Shown: one piece after another, positions 45,531 to 56,262 of the stretch
Layout: the number at the start of each line of letters is the position of its first letter
Position numbering within the stretch: the first letter of the stretch is position 1
From: Mytilus californianus
Taxonomy: Eukaryota; Mollusca; Bivalvia; Mytilida; Mytilidae
Length of the DNA: 64,000 nt
NCBI RefSeq assembly: GCF_021869535.1
Contig: NW_026262659.1
Coordinates: 1-64,000, forward strand
Direction: 5' to 3'
Made by a program: the position numbers and the translations under genes
The notes under the pieces: generated by a model
Seen by the model: the letters and a program-made list of their open reading frames with translations, nothing else
The model's database searches: none
Told to the model about the DNA's origin: nothing

Positions 45531-46699
45531 TTAAACATGTTCATTTGAAGCCTATGGAAACATTAGAGAGAAAAAAATGAACCAGACTGTAGGACTTTGT
45601 GCAGGTTACAGATAGAATTATATTGATAATTTAAGCTACCAAACATTTTTGGTTATTATTAGAAGGTAGTATGATGCAATAAATGCGAATAAACTTATAT
45701 GTGAGTATTGATTGTAATTAAACGTATAATCAAGATAATGTACAAATGTTGTTGAAAAATGAAATTTTGTCTAATCAGCAAAATAATTGATATGACTAAA
45801 CGTAGAAGTGAATTATTTGACCCTTCTTTTTCTTTACTTTGTATTATTTTAAAGATATAGTAAACCGTATATAGATGGAGTGAAATTAATCTTTGTGTTA
45901 TAGCAGAGATAATTATCATAGTTCAGATTTTAGTCTCCTGTCCAAGGAAGTCCATGTGAATCTGTAATGCAAAAATTTGATCAATCCTACTTTTTATATT
46001 TTAGTCTCAGGTAATTATAAATTGATGAGACATTTATACACAGAAATTTCATACCCAGACACCTTTCATTGTGGTATGTGTCAGACTTAAATTATAAGTC
46101 TCCAACATAAGAGTATTATTTGTAAAATTATAGTACTGTCATGTCAAAACTATTTAATCGTTAACATTATATAATCAAAAACTACTTCAAGAGTATGGAA
46201 TTACTTTTTAAATTATTCTGCTTTAGAGTATTCACGCGAATTTGTCATCTCATTTTGATCTAAACGTCGAACAGTTTGAAAATGACTCTTTATAATCTAA
46301 ATAATGTTATTTTAGAATTAATGAAATGATATTGTGAGAAATCAGTTATGTCATACATAATTACGGATGTTGCGATATTATGTTGATCATTGAACTTGCA
46401 AATCATTTATTAATACAAGTATAACGATAAGTATGAAACCCCTTAGTTAATGGAAACTTTTACATACATTAGAATGTCATTCAGATCATTCAGATATTCT
46501 TTTTTTTTTTTGTATTCAGATATTCTTACAGACTTTGCAGCTGAATTTGAAATGTTTATATATATAAAGCAAATTAAAAGATCTTGTCATAATAACACTT
46601 TTCTTTTTCTATTTTATAGCTATCATTGTGTGCAATTACAATTTTTGAACAAATAGTTAGTGCTTTACGAAAATCTTGATATAATTGATAAAACAAGCT
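45531..46699. other. Unassigned AT-rich stretch
   Basis: No gene or named repeat recognised. Confidence 0.25.
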
Positions 46700-46875
46700 C
46701 GTTTTTTATATAGATTAGACTGTTGGATTTCCTATTTAAATTGTTTTACACTAATCATTTTGGGGCCCTTTAAAGCTTGCTGTTCGGTGTGAGCCAAGGC
46801 TCCGTGTTGTTTTCTTTTTACACATTGTGACTTGGATGGAGAGTTGTTTCATTGATACTCAAACAATATCGTCTT
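46700..46875 (-). repeat. Family B fragment, minus strand
   Basis: TTTTACACTAATCATTTTGG, GGCCCTTTAAAGCTTGCTGT and GGATGGAGAGTTGTTTCATT match in type the copy at 50560-50670. Confidence 0.7.
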
Positions 46876-47269
46876 ATTTCTATTTAACTTTATAAATTTC
46901 AAATTTTTTTATGACTGATTGATTGATTGGTTGTTGGCGTGTAACATCACTTTCAGTACTATTGACTATATCGTGGCAGTCAGTTGTTATTGGTTGGGCT
47001 TCCATCTACTTCATACGTTAAACTGTCCAGCCTGGATAATGCTCTACGCTTCCGGTGGGTGCAAGAAATCGAGTAATTTTATCAGATAAAACGAAAAATA
47101 TAAAGCAAGTATTTAGGTATGAAAGGAAATAATAAAGAAAAATGAAAAAAGAAAAGAGGGTACTAATCCGGCTTTCATGGCGGTACCGGAGAAATAATTT
47201 TCGCTGCATAGCTTTAGTCAATCATTTGACTTATGATTTACTTCAAATTGAGGGTGGAGGTGGCTGAAC
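46876..47269. other. Unassigned; possible SINE tail near 46917
   Basis: TGATTGATTGATTGGTTGTT at about 46916-46935 resembles the simple-repeat tail of a SINE, but no head or duplication was found. Confidence 0.3.
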
Positions 47270-47470
47270 AGATAAGAAAGAGAGTGATAAAATATTCCTC
47301 TTGAAGGATACAAAAGAGGGAGCATCCGCTACTGTCGCTTGTAAAGAGTTCCAAGTGTTCACTATTCTTGAAACAAAGCTGTACATGAAATTCATTGATA
47401 TTGTTTGAATATTGCCGGAACTTCTTGGTATGTGATGATCTTGTTCTTGCAGACATTGGTGTGAGAAAAT
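47270..47470 (-). pseudogene. LINE reverse transcriptase C-terminal remnant
   Basis: Read on the minus strand, one frame gives RTRSSHTKKFRQYSNNINEF. The next frame continues MYSFVSRIVNTWNSLQATVA, then DAPSFVSFKRNIL. The order basic segment, phenylalanine-rich motif, VVNxWNSLP-like motif, xAxSxxxFKxxL matches the C-terminal end of CR1/jockey-type LINE ORF2 proteins. A frameshift near 47390 and the missing catalytic domain make it a dead fragment. The family is recognised by motif pattern only. Confidence 0.65.
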
Positions 47471-47574
47471 TGTGGCGTGGTATATCCTCAAGATCATTTA
47501 CCAGTTTGCAGAATAAGGTAAGTTGTAGTTTCGTCCTTCTGTCTTCCCAGTCAAGTTCTTACATTATGCTACCC

Positions 47575-48020
47575 AAACTACAAAACTCAACATAGAAAAC
47601 TGCGCAACATGCACACTTAAAAAAAATGGGATGCTTTTTTCATGCTGGTAAGTAAGTAGATCTTGCTTCACTTGTAACACCCCTCATGTTCCTCATGGTT
47701 AGTAGAACTTCCGCAATGAGTCTCATTCATTAATGTCATATATGAGGAAAAGAGAACGGGATAGCGGATATAAGACCTTGGCCATTATTAAACTTCCGAT
47801 TGTATGACTTCAATTTTAACACTTGGAACCGTTGGTTCAATTACTTACCTGCAACCTTCAATCATGGAAACGCACGCTCTCGTATCAACTATGATATATA
47901 TACTGCATATGCGCTGCTTGACTATAAATTATCACCGGTGTTGTACTCACTTGAAAATTACGACGTGTGCATCATGTGAAGCAGGATCTGCTTACCCTTA
48001 CGGAGGAATATTACCTCTGA
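47575..48020. repeat. Family I pieces in inverted arrangement
   Basis: GTAAGTAGATCTTGCTTCAC at 47650-47670 and its inverse GTGAAGCAGGATCTGCTTAC at 47974-47994 bracket about 300 bases that include AACCGTTGGTTCAATTACTT. All pieces resemble parts of the copy at 17640-18110. Confidence 0.55.
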
Positions 48021-48053
48021 GATTTTCATTCTATACAAACTTGTTCTTCAATA

Positions 48054-48117
48054 ATGCAATACTATTTCAAATCATTAGCTATACAATGCAATACTATTTC
48101 AAATCATTAGCTATACA
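48054..48117 (+). repeat. 32-bp direct tandem duplication
   Basis: TGCAATACTATTTCAAATCA followed by TTAGCTATACAA occurs twice in succession with no mismatch over at least 30 bases, so the duplication is recent. Confidence 0.9.
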
Positions 48118-48672
48118 GGCTTTGCCAATTCCACATTCAGTTTAAGATTATGTAATATATAATTGTCTTAAATAAGAAAAAACAGCTCAGGATATATACC
48201 ATTTGCTGTTCCTTCTAAATAGAAGATTAAGATGGTCAACTATTATGTATTTAAAGTCATTTATCATAGATAAGGTAACCAAACTGTAATTTGTTTTGTT
48301 CCATTTACTTTTATAAGGATTATATCAAATTACTAACTTCAGTTCATGTTTGGTCAGTATTTATAAAGTACAGATTCTATGACACTACACATGAAAGAAT
48401 AAACAAATATAATTTGGAGTTTTGGTCGAGTCACAAATTGATCAGGCAAATGGAAAATAGGGATACATTTAATTACATGATATGTTGACAATGAATTTTT
48501 ACATGAATGTTGTTACATTATATTATATGGATGCACTTTAATACTGTCTTACCTGTATCATGTATCCAAACTAAAACTAAAACAACATAAAGTTACTCCT
48601 CTTTTATCATGTTCCTAAGGGCAGACCATTTTGTGTTGCCATTAAGTTTACATGTATATATGTGTATATATA
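48118..48672. other. Unassigned stretch
   Basis: AT-rich; one open frame at 48291-48488 without a recognised domain. It ends in TA-rich sequence abutting the satellite. Confidence 0.3.
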
Positions 48673-49075
48673 AGTCTAGATTGAAAACAACGTTCAAACC
48701 TATGATTGCGTTGGATAAAAACCGCAATTTTTATACGTGTGCATGCAAAACAAAATTCTTGTTAGAGGGGTCTAAATACAGCACAAACAACATTTTCCAA
48801 AAGACCAAAAAAGTGAAAAAGTATATTTTAACAAAACGCATTTGACTAACAGGTCGAACAACAAATGTTCTTAAACCTTGCCGACTGCCATTGGCGATTG
48901 CCAAATAAACGGATCACCAGGTGTAATAAATGGATCTTATTTATAAATTAATACCAAACAAAAACAATAAACTTGCGGCAAAGATGGTATACCGCAAACA
49001 AAAGGTGCAAAGATTTTTGTACACCATATCCGGATTTCGACAATTAATGTCTCTTCAGTGATGTTAGGAATCGAA
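48673..49075 (+). repeat. Solo, truncated copy of the 540-bp satellite
   Basis: Starts at the same phase as the main array (AGTCTAGATTGAAAACAACG) and runs for about 403 bases to TTAGGAATCGAA. There it is replaced by a TA tract; the left border is also TA-rich. It carries more private substitutions than units within the array, as expected for an isolated copy. Confidence 0.92.
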
Positions 49076-49209
49076 TATATATATATATTAGAGCGTCTAA
49101 ACAAGTGACAACTCTACGATACGCGGCTGAAAACACACATTATAATCATAATTACTCTAAATATCAGCACAATGTTAAATTTGCAAATTTGCAAAATCAA
49201 ATTTTTGTT

Positions 49210-49300
49210 CTTAACCGGAATTCGAACTCAGGCTATTGGGATATCGAAACAACACTGCTTGCACTGTGTCCAGCGCTCTAGACCACTCAGCCACCTAGAC
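49210..49300 (-). mobile_element. tRNA-derived (Leu/Ser-like) SINE head or tRNA pseudogene
   Basis: The minus strand reads GGTGGCTGAGTGGTCTAGAG, CGCTGGAC, a long variable region, then GAGTTCGAATTCC. The A box (TGGCTGAGTGG, 49283-49293) and B box (GAGTTCGAATTC, 49218-49229) are at the right spacing for a class II tRNA, but the acceptor stem does not close cleanly. Surrounding sequence from 49085 to 49375 contains imperfect inverted phrases (GACAACTCTACGA, TCTAGAGTTGTAAC) and is probably part of the same repeat. Confidence 0.7.
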
Positions 49301-49719
49301 TGAACTGAAAATTCGTTTTCGGTGGCCTAGTGTTACCTTTCTTCGTCAGTAGAATCTAGAGTTGTAACACAGTACATGATATATTAGGCATGAAGATGGA
49401 CTTGATTGATATATATATATGTATATACTACCAAAAAAAAGAAAAAAACGATATCCAATCTTTTTACATAATAATTTTTATAACCAAAAGATTATGTATT
49501 GCCACTAGTTGTATTTACAAAAACAGTCGTGAGTCTTTATGTTACTGTACTGTTGTTTTTGTTTTACCGGAAAATAACGATTTTTTTTTTATTTTGAGCA
49601 GAACCTCATTTATGTCGTCCGACCAAGGGTTTTTGATTTAATGAGGGTGATTAAATATCCGGTAAACACAGGTAAACAAATGGTGATTGAAGGTGACATC
49701 CAAAAAAAGTCGGTTTCAT

Positions 49720-50125
49720 ATGCGTCGTCCACGCCAAAATGAGCGTGATAGAGCAGTGAGAATAATACAAGTAGGTATGTGTCATATTGACGTCGTAAAC
49801 AACTTTGGTATTTTCAAATTGACAATATCATGAAAAATGAGTCGTATAAGACAGCTCGGTCCTGTAATGACATAAGACGTAGTGAAATGTCCGAAGGAAA
49901 CGACATTATGTCAAGACTGTCGAATAGCATTCACTAATCTCAGAGATCGGTTTTTGCCAGCTACACTGCCGGACAAACACCTAGTAGCCATAATCCAAGA
50001 ATATCAGCCCAAACTGTTCGTAATAGGCTTAGAGAGGCTGGTTTACGTTCACGACGTCCAGTCGTAGGAGTCATTCTAAAACAACGCCATCGGACTGCAC
50101 GCCTCAGTACTGAAAACAACCTTTT
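49720..50125 (+). pseudogene. Tc1/mariner transposase N-terminal remnant
   Basis: From ATG at 49720 the translation starts MRRPRQNERDRAVRIIQVGM, matching the first helix-turn-helix of Tc1-like transposases, and hits a stop at about 49837. A later frame gives HNPRISAQTVRNRLREAGLR, then SRRPVVGVILKQRHRTARLS, which matches the second helix-turn-helix and linker. The DDE catalytic domain is absent. Multiple stops and frameshifts show it is dead. Known Tc1 proteins are about 340 residues; about 130 are represented here. Confidence 0.85.
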
Positions 50126-50207
50126 CTCAACATTACTGAGAACATGCATATACATTATTCTATTTGGCGGCATTTTGTTCAAGGTTATGGTTAACTTTCT
50201 GAAATTA

Positions 50208-50700
50208 TTATCTCACAGCGGTATACTACTGTTACCTTTATTTATTCACCCCTTATTTTATTGATTTTGTATTTACATTGTGTCATAGATCAAATTTATT
50301 CGTTCAGTGTATGTTCACTTGTGGTTATATGTCTTTTGATAGAGTTAAACCATTTCAATTGATATTTTATAGTGTGTCTTTCTATGCTGTGATGTTACAC
50401 TATTGTTTTAGGTAAGGGTGAAGGTTGGTACATATTGAAACGTTTAAACCCGCTGCATTTGTTTGCACCTGTCAGGAACCTGATATTCAGTAGTCGTTTG
50501 GTGATGTGGTTCATGAGTGTTTCTTGTTTCTCGTTTTTTATAAAGATTAGACCGTTGGTTTTACCGTTTGAATGGTTTTACACTAGTCATTTTGGGGGCC
50601 CTTAATAGCTTTTGGTTCGGTGTGATTTGTTTTACAAATGGTGACGGAGAGTTGTCTCATTGGCACTCATACCATTATATCTATATAATTATATATACTG
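50208..50700 (-). repeat. Family F end fragment and family B copy
   Basis: GCGGTATACTACTGTTACC at 50219 matches the end of family F at 14046. From 50440 to 50700 family B follows on the minus strand (TTTTACACTAGTCATTTTGG, GACGGAGAGTTGTCTCATTG, GCACTCATACCAT). Confidence 0.65.
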
Positions 50701-50889
50701 AAAAGGTATGGGTAAGTAATGTACTAATTGGCGATATTTTGTACCAGTGCTGTATATGTAGTGGCATTAAACGTACATGCAAAACGCTATTTCAAATTCC
50801 TGGTAATTTAGGTACGAGACTTTCATCTCATCGAACAGAAAACTCAAAATTCATTCTTTTCTGACTTACGCCACCGTATAGTAATTTTC

Positions 50890-51605
50890 TAAGTTGAAGC
50901 AGCTTATTAGAGGTATAGATGGAAAAGTAAGCACTTTATCCAACAAGCTAGACAATATAGAGGACCGTTTTTCGCGCATGATAACAGAAATAAAAACTGA
51001 GGTAGAGGTAATAAAAACTGATGTTATAAACCTGAGCTTAAAAAATTACGGGAGGACCATCTTGAGTTTGAAAAAGGTGTTGTACAATTTACAATAAATA
51101 AAAAAATAGAAATAAACAGGTTAGAAAATAAGAAGTTGGAGCTATTCAGACAAAGTCTAGACAGCAAAATTGCAAATCTGCATGAGCAAAGATTTTACTA
51201 GGAAATCATAAATGAAAAGACAACGCATTTATTTATGGAATACATGAATGTTATTATGAACATATGTGTGATGTGTTTAATACATTTTTCATTCAATACC
51301 TGAAAATTGATAAAGATAAGACTGATACCTTCGTTATTGTCAATACTCATCGTATTTTGTCAAGGCCTGCTCCTTTTATAATTCGCTGTATGTACTACGC
51401 AGACAAACAGTACGCCATGTCTAAAGGTTATAACTTGTCTGGCAAACGAATGCGCATTGTTAACGATCTACTTTCAATCATGAAAGAATCAAGGCATGGA
51501 CTGGCAAAGATTGCTTACAAAATTAGGCATGAGGAACATCTGCAAGCAAGAACCAAGGTTATCGAGGCCCGTCTTCCCTTACAAATTCAAAATTTAATTG
51601 GTTAA
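50890..51605 (+). pseudogene. LINE ORF1 (L1-type) remnant
   Basis: The first part encodes a coiled coil (GKVSTLSNKLDNIEDRFSRM, then ITEIKTEVEVIKTDVINLSL). A frame change near 51050 leads to LEFEKGVVQFTINKKIEINR and more heptads. From about 51210 the frame reads KDNAFIYGIHE, the RRM-like NLxIYGIPE motif. Then come NTHRILSRPAPFIIRCMYYA, and finally KGYNLSGKRMRIVNDLLSIM and ARTKVIEARLPLQIQ. The order coiled coil, RRM, C-terminal domain is that of L1-type ORF1p, an RNA-binding chaperone of the retrotransposon. Internal stops and frame shifts make it non-functional as read. Confidence 0.75.
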
Positions 51606-52079
51606 ATAAAGAGAGACTCTCTGTTGCTTACATGACTAAGCATTTTTTGGCGTCCAAGTTACCACCATTAATCTTATTTGTGAAAAATAAATTGAATATC
51701 TTTGAGATGTATTTAATTATTAAGTATATACAATGTTTACATTCTTTCTCTTGTTATTTATTTTACTTTTTACAGTGTTTTCTCCTCAACTAGTTAAGAT
51801 TACAAATGTAAATGCATGTTTCTTACATACTCATTCTATATATTTTATGTTTTTTTTTAAAGTACAGTAAGTAAAAATGTGTTGAGTATACAATGTGCTA
51901 GTATTTATGCTTTCGCATTTTTTTTTTCTTGTGTTTTTGCTTAGTTTTGCTATTTGTGTGTTTGTATTTTCTTTGCTTTTCTGTGCGTAATTTTTTTTTT
52001 TGCTATCTGCTATTAGTTTATTTTGATTTGTTAATTGTTTTTGCTTTTGTTCTTTTTTAATCAGACTTATTTTGATTAA
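51606..52079. other. Unassigned stretch
   Basis: T-rich sequence. A minus-strand open frame (51831-52109) is dominated by Lys/Asn/Gln and is not credible. Confidence 0.3.
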
Positions 52080-52675
52080 AGGGAAAGTCCGCGATTTTTT
52101 ACTTATCATCTAAATATGTTCATCTTAACATAAAAAACACATTCACAAAGTTTTAAATTTATATTCTTTCTAATAACGGAGAAAATCAAGTATTTGTAAC
52201 TTTTTTGGTTGACCTACGTCACTGGGTTGTGACGTTTTAACCCGATTTGTTGAATCATGGGAAAAAATAAAATCTGTTAAAGTCTTAATTGCTTATCAGA
52301 ATTTTACGTAATTAAAAGCGCACAGATGACCGTTGGTCGTAGTTAATAACCACAATAAAAGAATGAAAGAAAATGAATATGTGTGTACCGTTTTGTATTG
52401 ATTGAATAAAACTTCCTATATGAAGTTATCTAAATATAAATATTTTCGAATTAATTTCATAAATTATTGAGATTTTTTCATAAAATATCTATAGAACATT
52501 TTTACTGATATTGAATTGAAAATATTTTAAGTTTTATTTACCGTTATAACTTTGATAACCATTTCAATGCAAAATATTTGTGAACAGAGTGTGTATATTA
52601 TTTTGTAAAGTCATTGTTTATTTCTCGATTTGAGGAGAATTCGTTTGAACTTTACCTTGCAGCATTTTAGCCTCA

Positions 52676-52715
52676 GGCGTACACAGGTGTGAATTCAAGC
52701 GTACACAGGTGTGAA
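52676..52715 (+). repeat. 21-bp tandem duplication
   Basis: GCGTACACAGGTGTGAAT is repeated twice with a short AATTCAA joint. Confidence 0.9.
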
Positions 52716-53493
52716 TATTGTCATTTTGAATGGATTAACAGAAAGAGTATAGCGTGTTTAATATACCCAGATGAAATACCCGATGACAATAGAGAAACAA
52801 TAATTAAATTGTATAAATTAATTGAAAATTAATAACATTCAACTTTTTAATTCCGAAAGTATTACAATATTAAAATGGAACAATTTTCGATTACGTTCTA
52901 TGCAATTAGCATAAAGTTAAGATATGAAGTCAAAAGAATAGTACTTTTAATCTTAAAAATTAAATGTTATATTTCCCAATTAATAATCATTGCACATCTG
53001 TTTAATTTACTTTACCGGAATTCTTTAACTTGTATTTAAATCTGGCGATGTTTAAATGCTAACAATCGTAAAACTATCGCAATTTTAAAGTTTTTAATTG
53101 AAAAAGTACAACAGTACAACATGTATGATTTTTTTAAATTTTCTTATTAACATTTCATTCTTACATAATTAAATTCATTTGAAAATCACTTAGACAAATT
53201 ATTTGTGAAAAGAATACCAATTATCGTTTATTTCATTAATGAATATACATACATTATAAATCTAAGCTAATACATTAATTTATTTGAGGATTGTTTTTAG
53301 GATAGCCGTCATTAATTCAAATAAGTAATACAGTTGTTGTAATTAAAGGCATATCTTAGTAATGTATTACTGATATTGACGATTTTAGAACAGTTCGTCC
53401 AAACCTCGTTGTTCTTGAAACAATCTTTACTAGTATACTTGTAAGTTTCCTGACGCATAAACGCCATTGAGGATGAGCTCCAGAGATAGCAGA
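52716..53493. other. Unassigned AT-rich stretch
   Basis: Interior of the candidate transposon. No coding domain or repeat recognised. Confidence 0.25.
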
Positions 53494-53716
53494 CTAGTAG
53501 CGTATTTGTTTGTAAATTGGGGCAGGAGAGGCCATGCAACCACTTGTACAGATAAACAAGCTTATGTCGTCAACACTATCAGAAAGAGTTCCCATCGTCG
53601 GATGGGATATATGAAGGTTCCAAGAATGAACTATTGACATGTCTGACTCTGAACAGTTAGTAACAGGACTTAACAATGATCTATAGGCATCGACCGCTTG
53701 TTCTTGATATTTGAAA
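53494..53716 (-). CDS. Possible exon, unidentified
   Basis: After an AG in TATATGCATGCAG the minus strand stays open for about 74 codons to a TAG at 53494. It reads FKYQEQAVDAYRSLLSPVTN, CSESDMSIVHSWNLHISHPT and onward. The overlapping frames also stay open and protein-like further on (to about 53312), which could mean a frameshift. Composition is more protein-like than nearby noise, and it shares strand and candidate element with the THAP exon. I recognise no domain. Confidence 0.18.
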
Positions 53717-55899
53717 CTGCATGCATATATACGTTTATGAGAGTGATTATTTATCTTGTGTCTGACGAAAACTAAATGCCTGCATGGTTATATCTTGCCA
53801 TACGTTTGTATTGGTTTGGTGGGTGTTCACTCAGAATCGTAATTCAAAAATTGTGTTTGTGAGATGTAGATTCACTTCAATACCGAATTTCGTCTATATA
53901 TTTCACAAGTGTATACCACGGAGAAGATCTGAAGGTATATTACTCCCATTTTGTTTGGGTGTGAACCATCGATGTTTACAGCAATATTTTATGAATAAGA
54001 TGATGATGGTAGAAAGAACTATGAGCGTCATGTGGAAAATATTACATGCATGTCGGACCATGAGTTGTCAATCTGTATGAAAAGATTTCCAATACAACCA
54101 TACTGAGTAGGAATTTTTACATGCTATACTCTCGTACTAGTATTACAGGGTACTTGTGTCGTTTAACTCAGACACACATCTTTTACTTTAAGAGGTATGA
54201 AAGGTTCTAAATGTATATATGTATCTTAAATGTAACAATAATCAAACGCATATAGGCAATCACTAAAATGGTATGAAGTTTTTATACAGATTTATTCTTA
54301 TTTACACAATCATTAACAAACTAAATAAATTTAACAAAGTAACACCGTGACACTACGATATAACAAATGGGATACTAATTATTTTTTACCATGCTATGCA
54401 GAAACTTAACACATCAAGCAGGAACATATATATTTATATACTGTTCCCAGCATCAAGTTAGTGCACGTGAATACCAATAAGGAACGCGATGTGTGAATTT
54501 GTATAACTAAAAATATCAAAGCGAGCAATAACTTTGTCAAGCAAACATTTCTTTTCACTATACCTCTCTTTATCTCCGCTCCTTTACAATAACTATTTCG
54601 CTTTTCGTCGATCATTCTCTATATTGTTCTCTATTCGGTTAATTTTTTTTCACTATGCCACTCTATCTCCGCTCCTTTTTCCCCTGTCGTCCTAATCCTT
54701 ATAAAGATAGGGACATTAGACATATATAGAAGGGGCTCTCTTATCTTCAATGAATTAATATGGATAGTGACTATAAGTGCTGCATTACTTTATATATCTG
54801 CATGTTTGCCAATCGACAAAAGCTTGTATTTGCGTGAAGAATTTTTTTTCTCAAAAATATGGTCCAGAATCATGACAAAACAATATTCATTTTACCAAAA
54901 TGTTCAAAGGTCATGTTTATAGTTTTTTAAAACTTATTATCAGCAAAAATAGTGGATAATATTATTATAAGAACATCATTCATTAAAAGGTGGAATTATA
55001 ATTTCAAACACACACACGATAAACAACGTTAGACACAAATATATGGTTCAATAAATGTTACCTGTGCACACCGGGTACCTCAATAAAGAGGCCATGCATG
55101 AACCTGTATTATACAATTGTGTAATACGAATTTTTAGTTGACAGGATGTCACTGGAATACCCAGGGACGTGTATCCAATATACGTCCTTGGAATACCTAA
55201 CTGAATGTGTCGCTCTGACACGACATCTATCAATAATTCTGACATACCTATTATCAATTCGGGAGGAAGCCAAAATATATATATAATAAGATAACGTAAA
55301 TAAAATTTAAAAAGAAAAAAAACCTATGAATTTTTCACCGAACATACCAGAAAGAGTCACACATTTAACTGTAAAGCTTAGTGTCTTTATAAGTGACCGT
55401 TCCGAATTGATCCCGTATCAATTTGATATAATTTAAAGATTAGTTAAAAAAAAAAACACTTTTAATAAAAAAAATTGAGATGTCCGATATTTCGATATTT
55501 ACATATCTATAACCTGGGAATATTATACTATATCAACATATTATGTCCCAGCTAAAACCTCTTCCTAACATTGCTCCTTGTCAATAGCCGTTAAATATCA
55601 TAATTAAAAAAATGTTATTTTATATCGTATAACTTTATTAATTGAAAAATTATCTTGTCTAAATACGGAACTATTCTTTATACAAATCAATGCACTTTAT
55701 ATAAAAGAGGCATACTAATGAATCTTCTGTAAATCAGTGATTGTTACAAGAACACTGCATTTGTCTTTCTTATAATTGAAACTGTTCTTCCTCATCAAAT
55801 CTATATTTTTTTATTCAACGAGATCTTATCATATAAGGATTTGATAACTATAGCTATCAGAACTGCTAGGTTATTTTGTTATTAAAAAAGGATAATTAC
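53717..55899. other. Unassigned stretch, candidate intron or transposon interior
   Basis: Several 69-98 codon open frames on both strands show no domain. A short phrase (TATCTCCGCTCCTTT) is duplicated at about 54570 and 54665. At 55150-55200 an imperfect hairpin occurs (GGAATACCCAGGGACGTG with CGTCCTTGGAATACC). If the THAP exon is real, its first intron begins at 55899 and runs leftward here. Confidence 0.3.
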
Positions 55900-56104
55900 C
55901 ATCGAATCTCCCTCGAAACAATATTGTTCAAAATGGTCTTCACACACCAACTTGTGCTTGCTATAGATGCAACTATTTGCTGTTAGTTTAAGGTTGTACA
56001 ACCATGTCTGATACAATTCTTTCTTTTTTTGTGGGATTGGGAAATTTATGTAGACTTTTGTCATAACCTTGCCTGACAGAACAACCGTACGCTTGACAAG
56101 ACAT
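55900..56104 (-). CDS. THAP-domain zinc-finger first exon, broken by a +1 homopolymer indel
   Basis: The minus strand ATG at 56104 starts MSCQAYGCSVRQGYDKSLHK, then FPNPTKK. In the shifted frame it continues ELYQTWLYNLKLTANSCIYS and KHKLVCEDHFEQYCFEGDSM. This is the THAP signature: Cys3-x4-Cys8, a conserved FP, a Trp at about residue 34, and Cys54-x2-His57 followed by F. C2CH zinc coordination is complete, with spacing of 45 residues between the pairs, within the family range. A run of seven A in the CCCACAAAAAAAGAAAG context has one base too many for an open frame, so this is a decayed copy or an assembly error. After GATTCGATG comes GTAATT, a good splice donor, so the AVPxxF end of the domain should lie in the next exon, which I could not find. 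THAP proteins bind DNA in the nucleus; the role here could be transposase or host regulator. Confidence 0.72.
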
Positions 56105-56207
56105 TTTGACACTGAATAACCGTCTACAGTAATTCCCAATTGATGATGGGAGTTTTTAACGCACGGTCGGTAAATCCCCGATTCTTTTTGTTCCTTGTGG
56201 TTTATAG

Positions 56208-56262
56208 ATATCACGTGACTTTTTAGATCGAACATGCCGACAAGATGGCGATATGTCGAGAA
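56208..56262 (-). promoter_or_regulatory. Candidate core promoter of the THAP gene
   Basis: About 110-155 bases upstream of the THAP ATG, the minus strand carries CGCCATCTTGTCGGC, which includes the YY1-type CGCCATCTTG motif. It then carries TCACGTGATATC with a CACGTG E-box. There is no clear TATA box. CCATCTTG is typical of TATA-less start regions in animals. The assignment is positional inference. Confidence 0.35.

Noticed and set aside
47804..48145. 113-codon open frame on the plus strand
   Set aside because: It lies across fragments of a dispersed repeat and ends in the 32-bp duplication; no domain.
55048..55257. 69-codon minus-strand frame as the second THAP exon
   Set aside because: It lacks the AVPxxF end expected after the splice, and part of it is an imperfect hairpin; there is no convincing acceptor.
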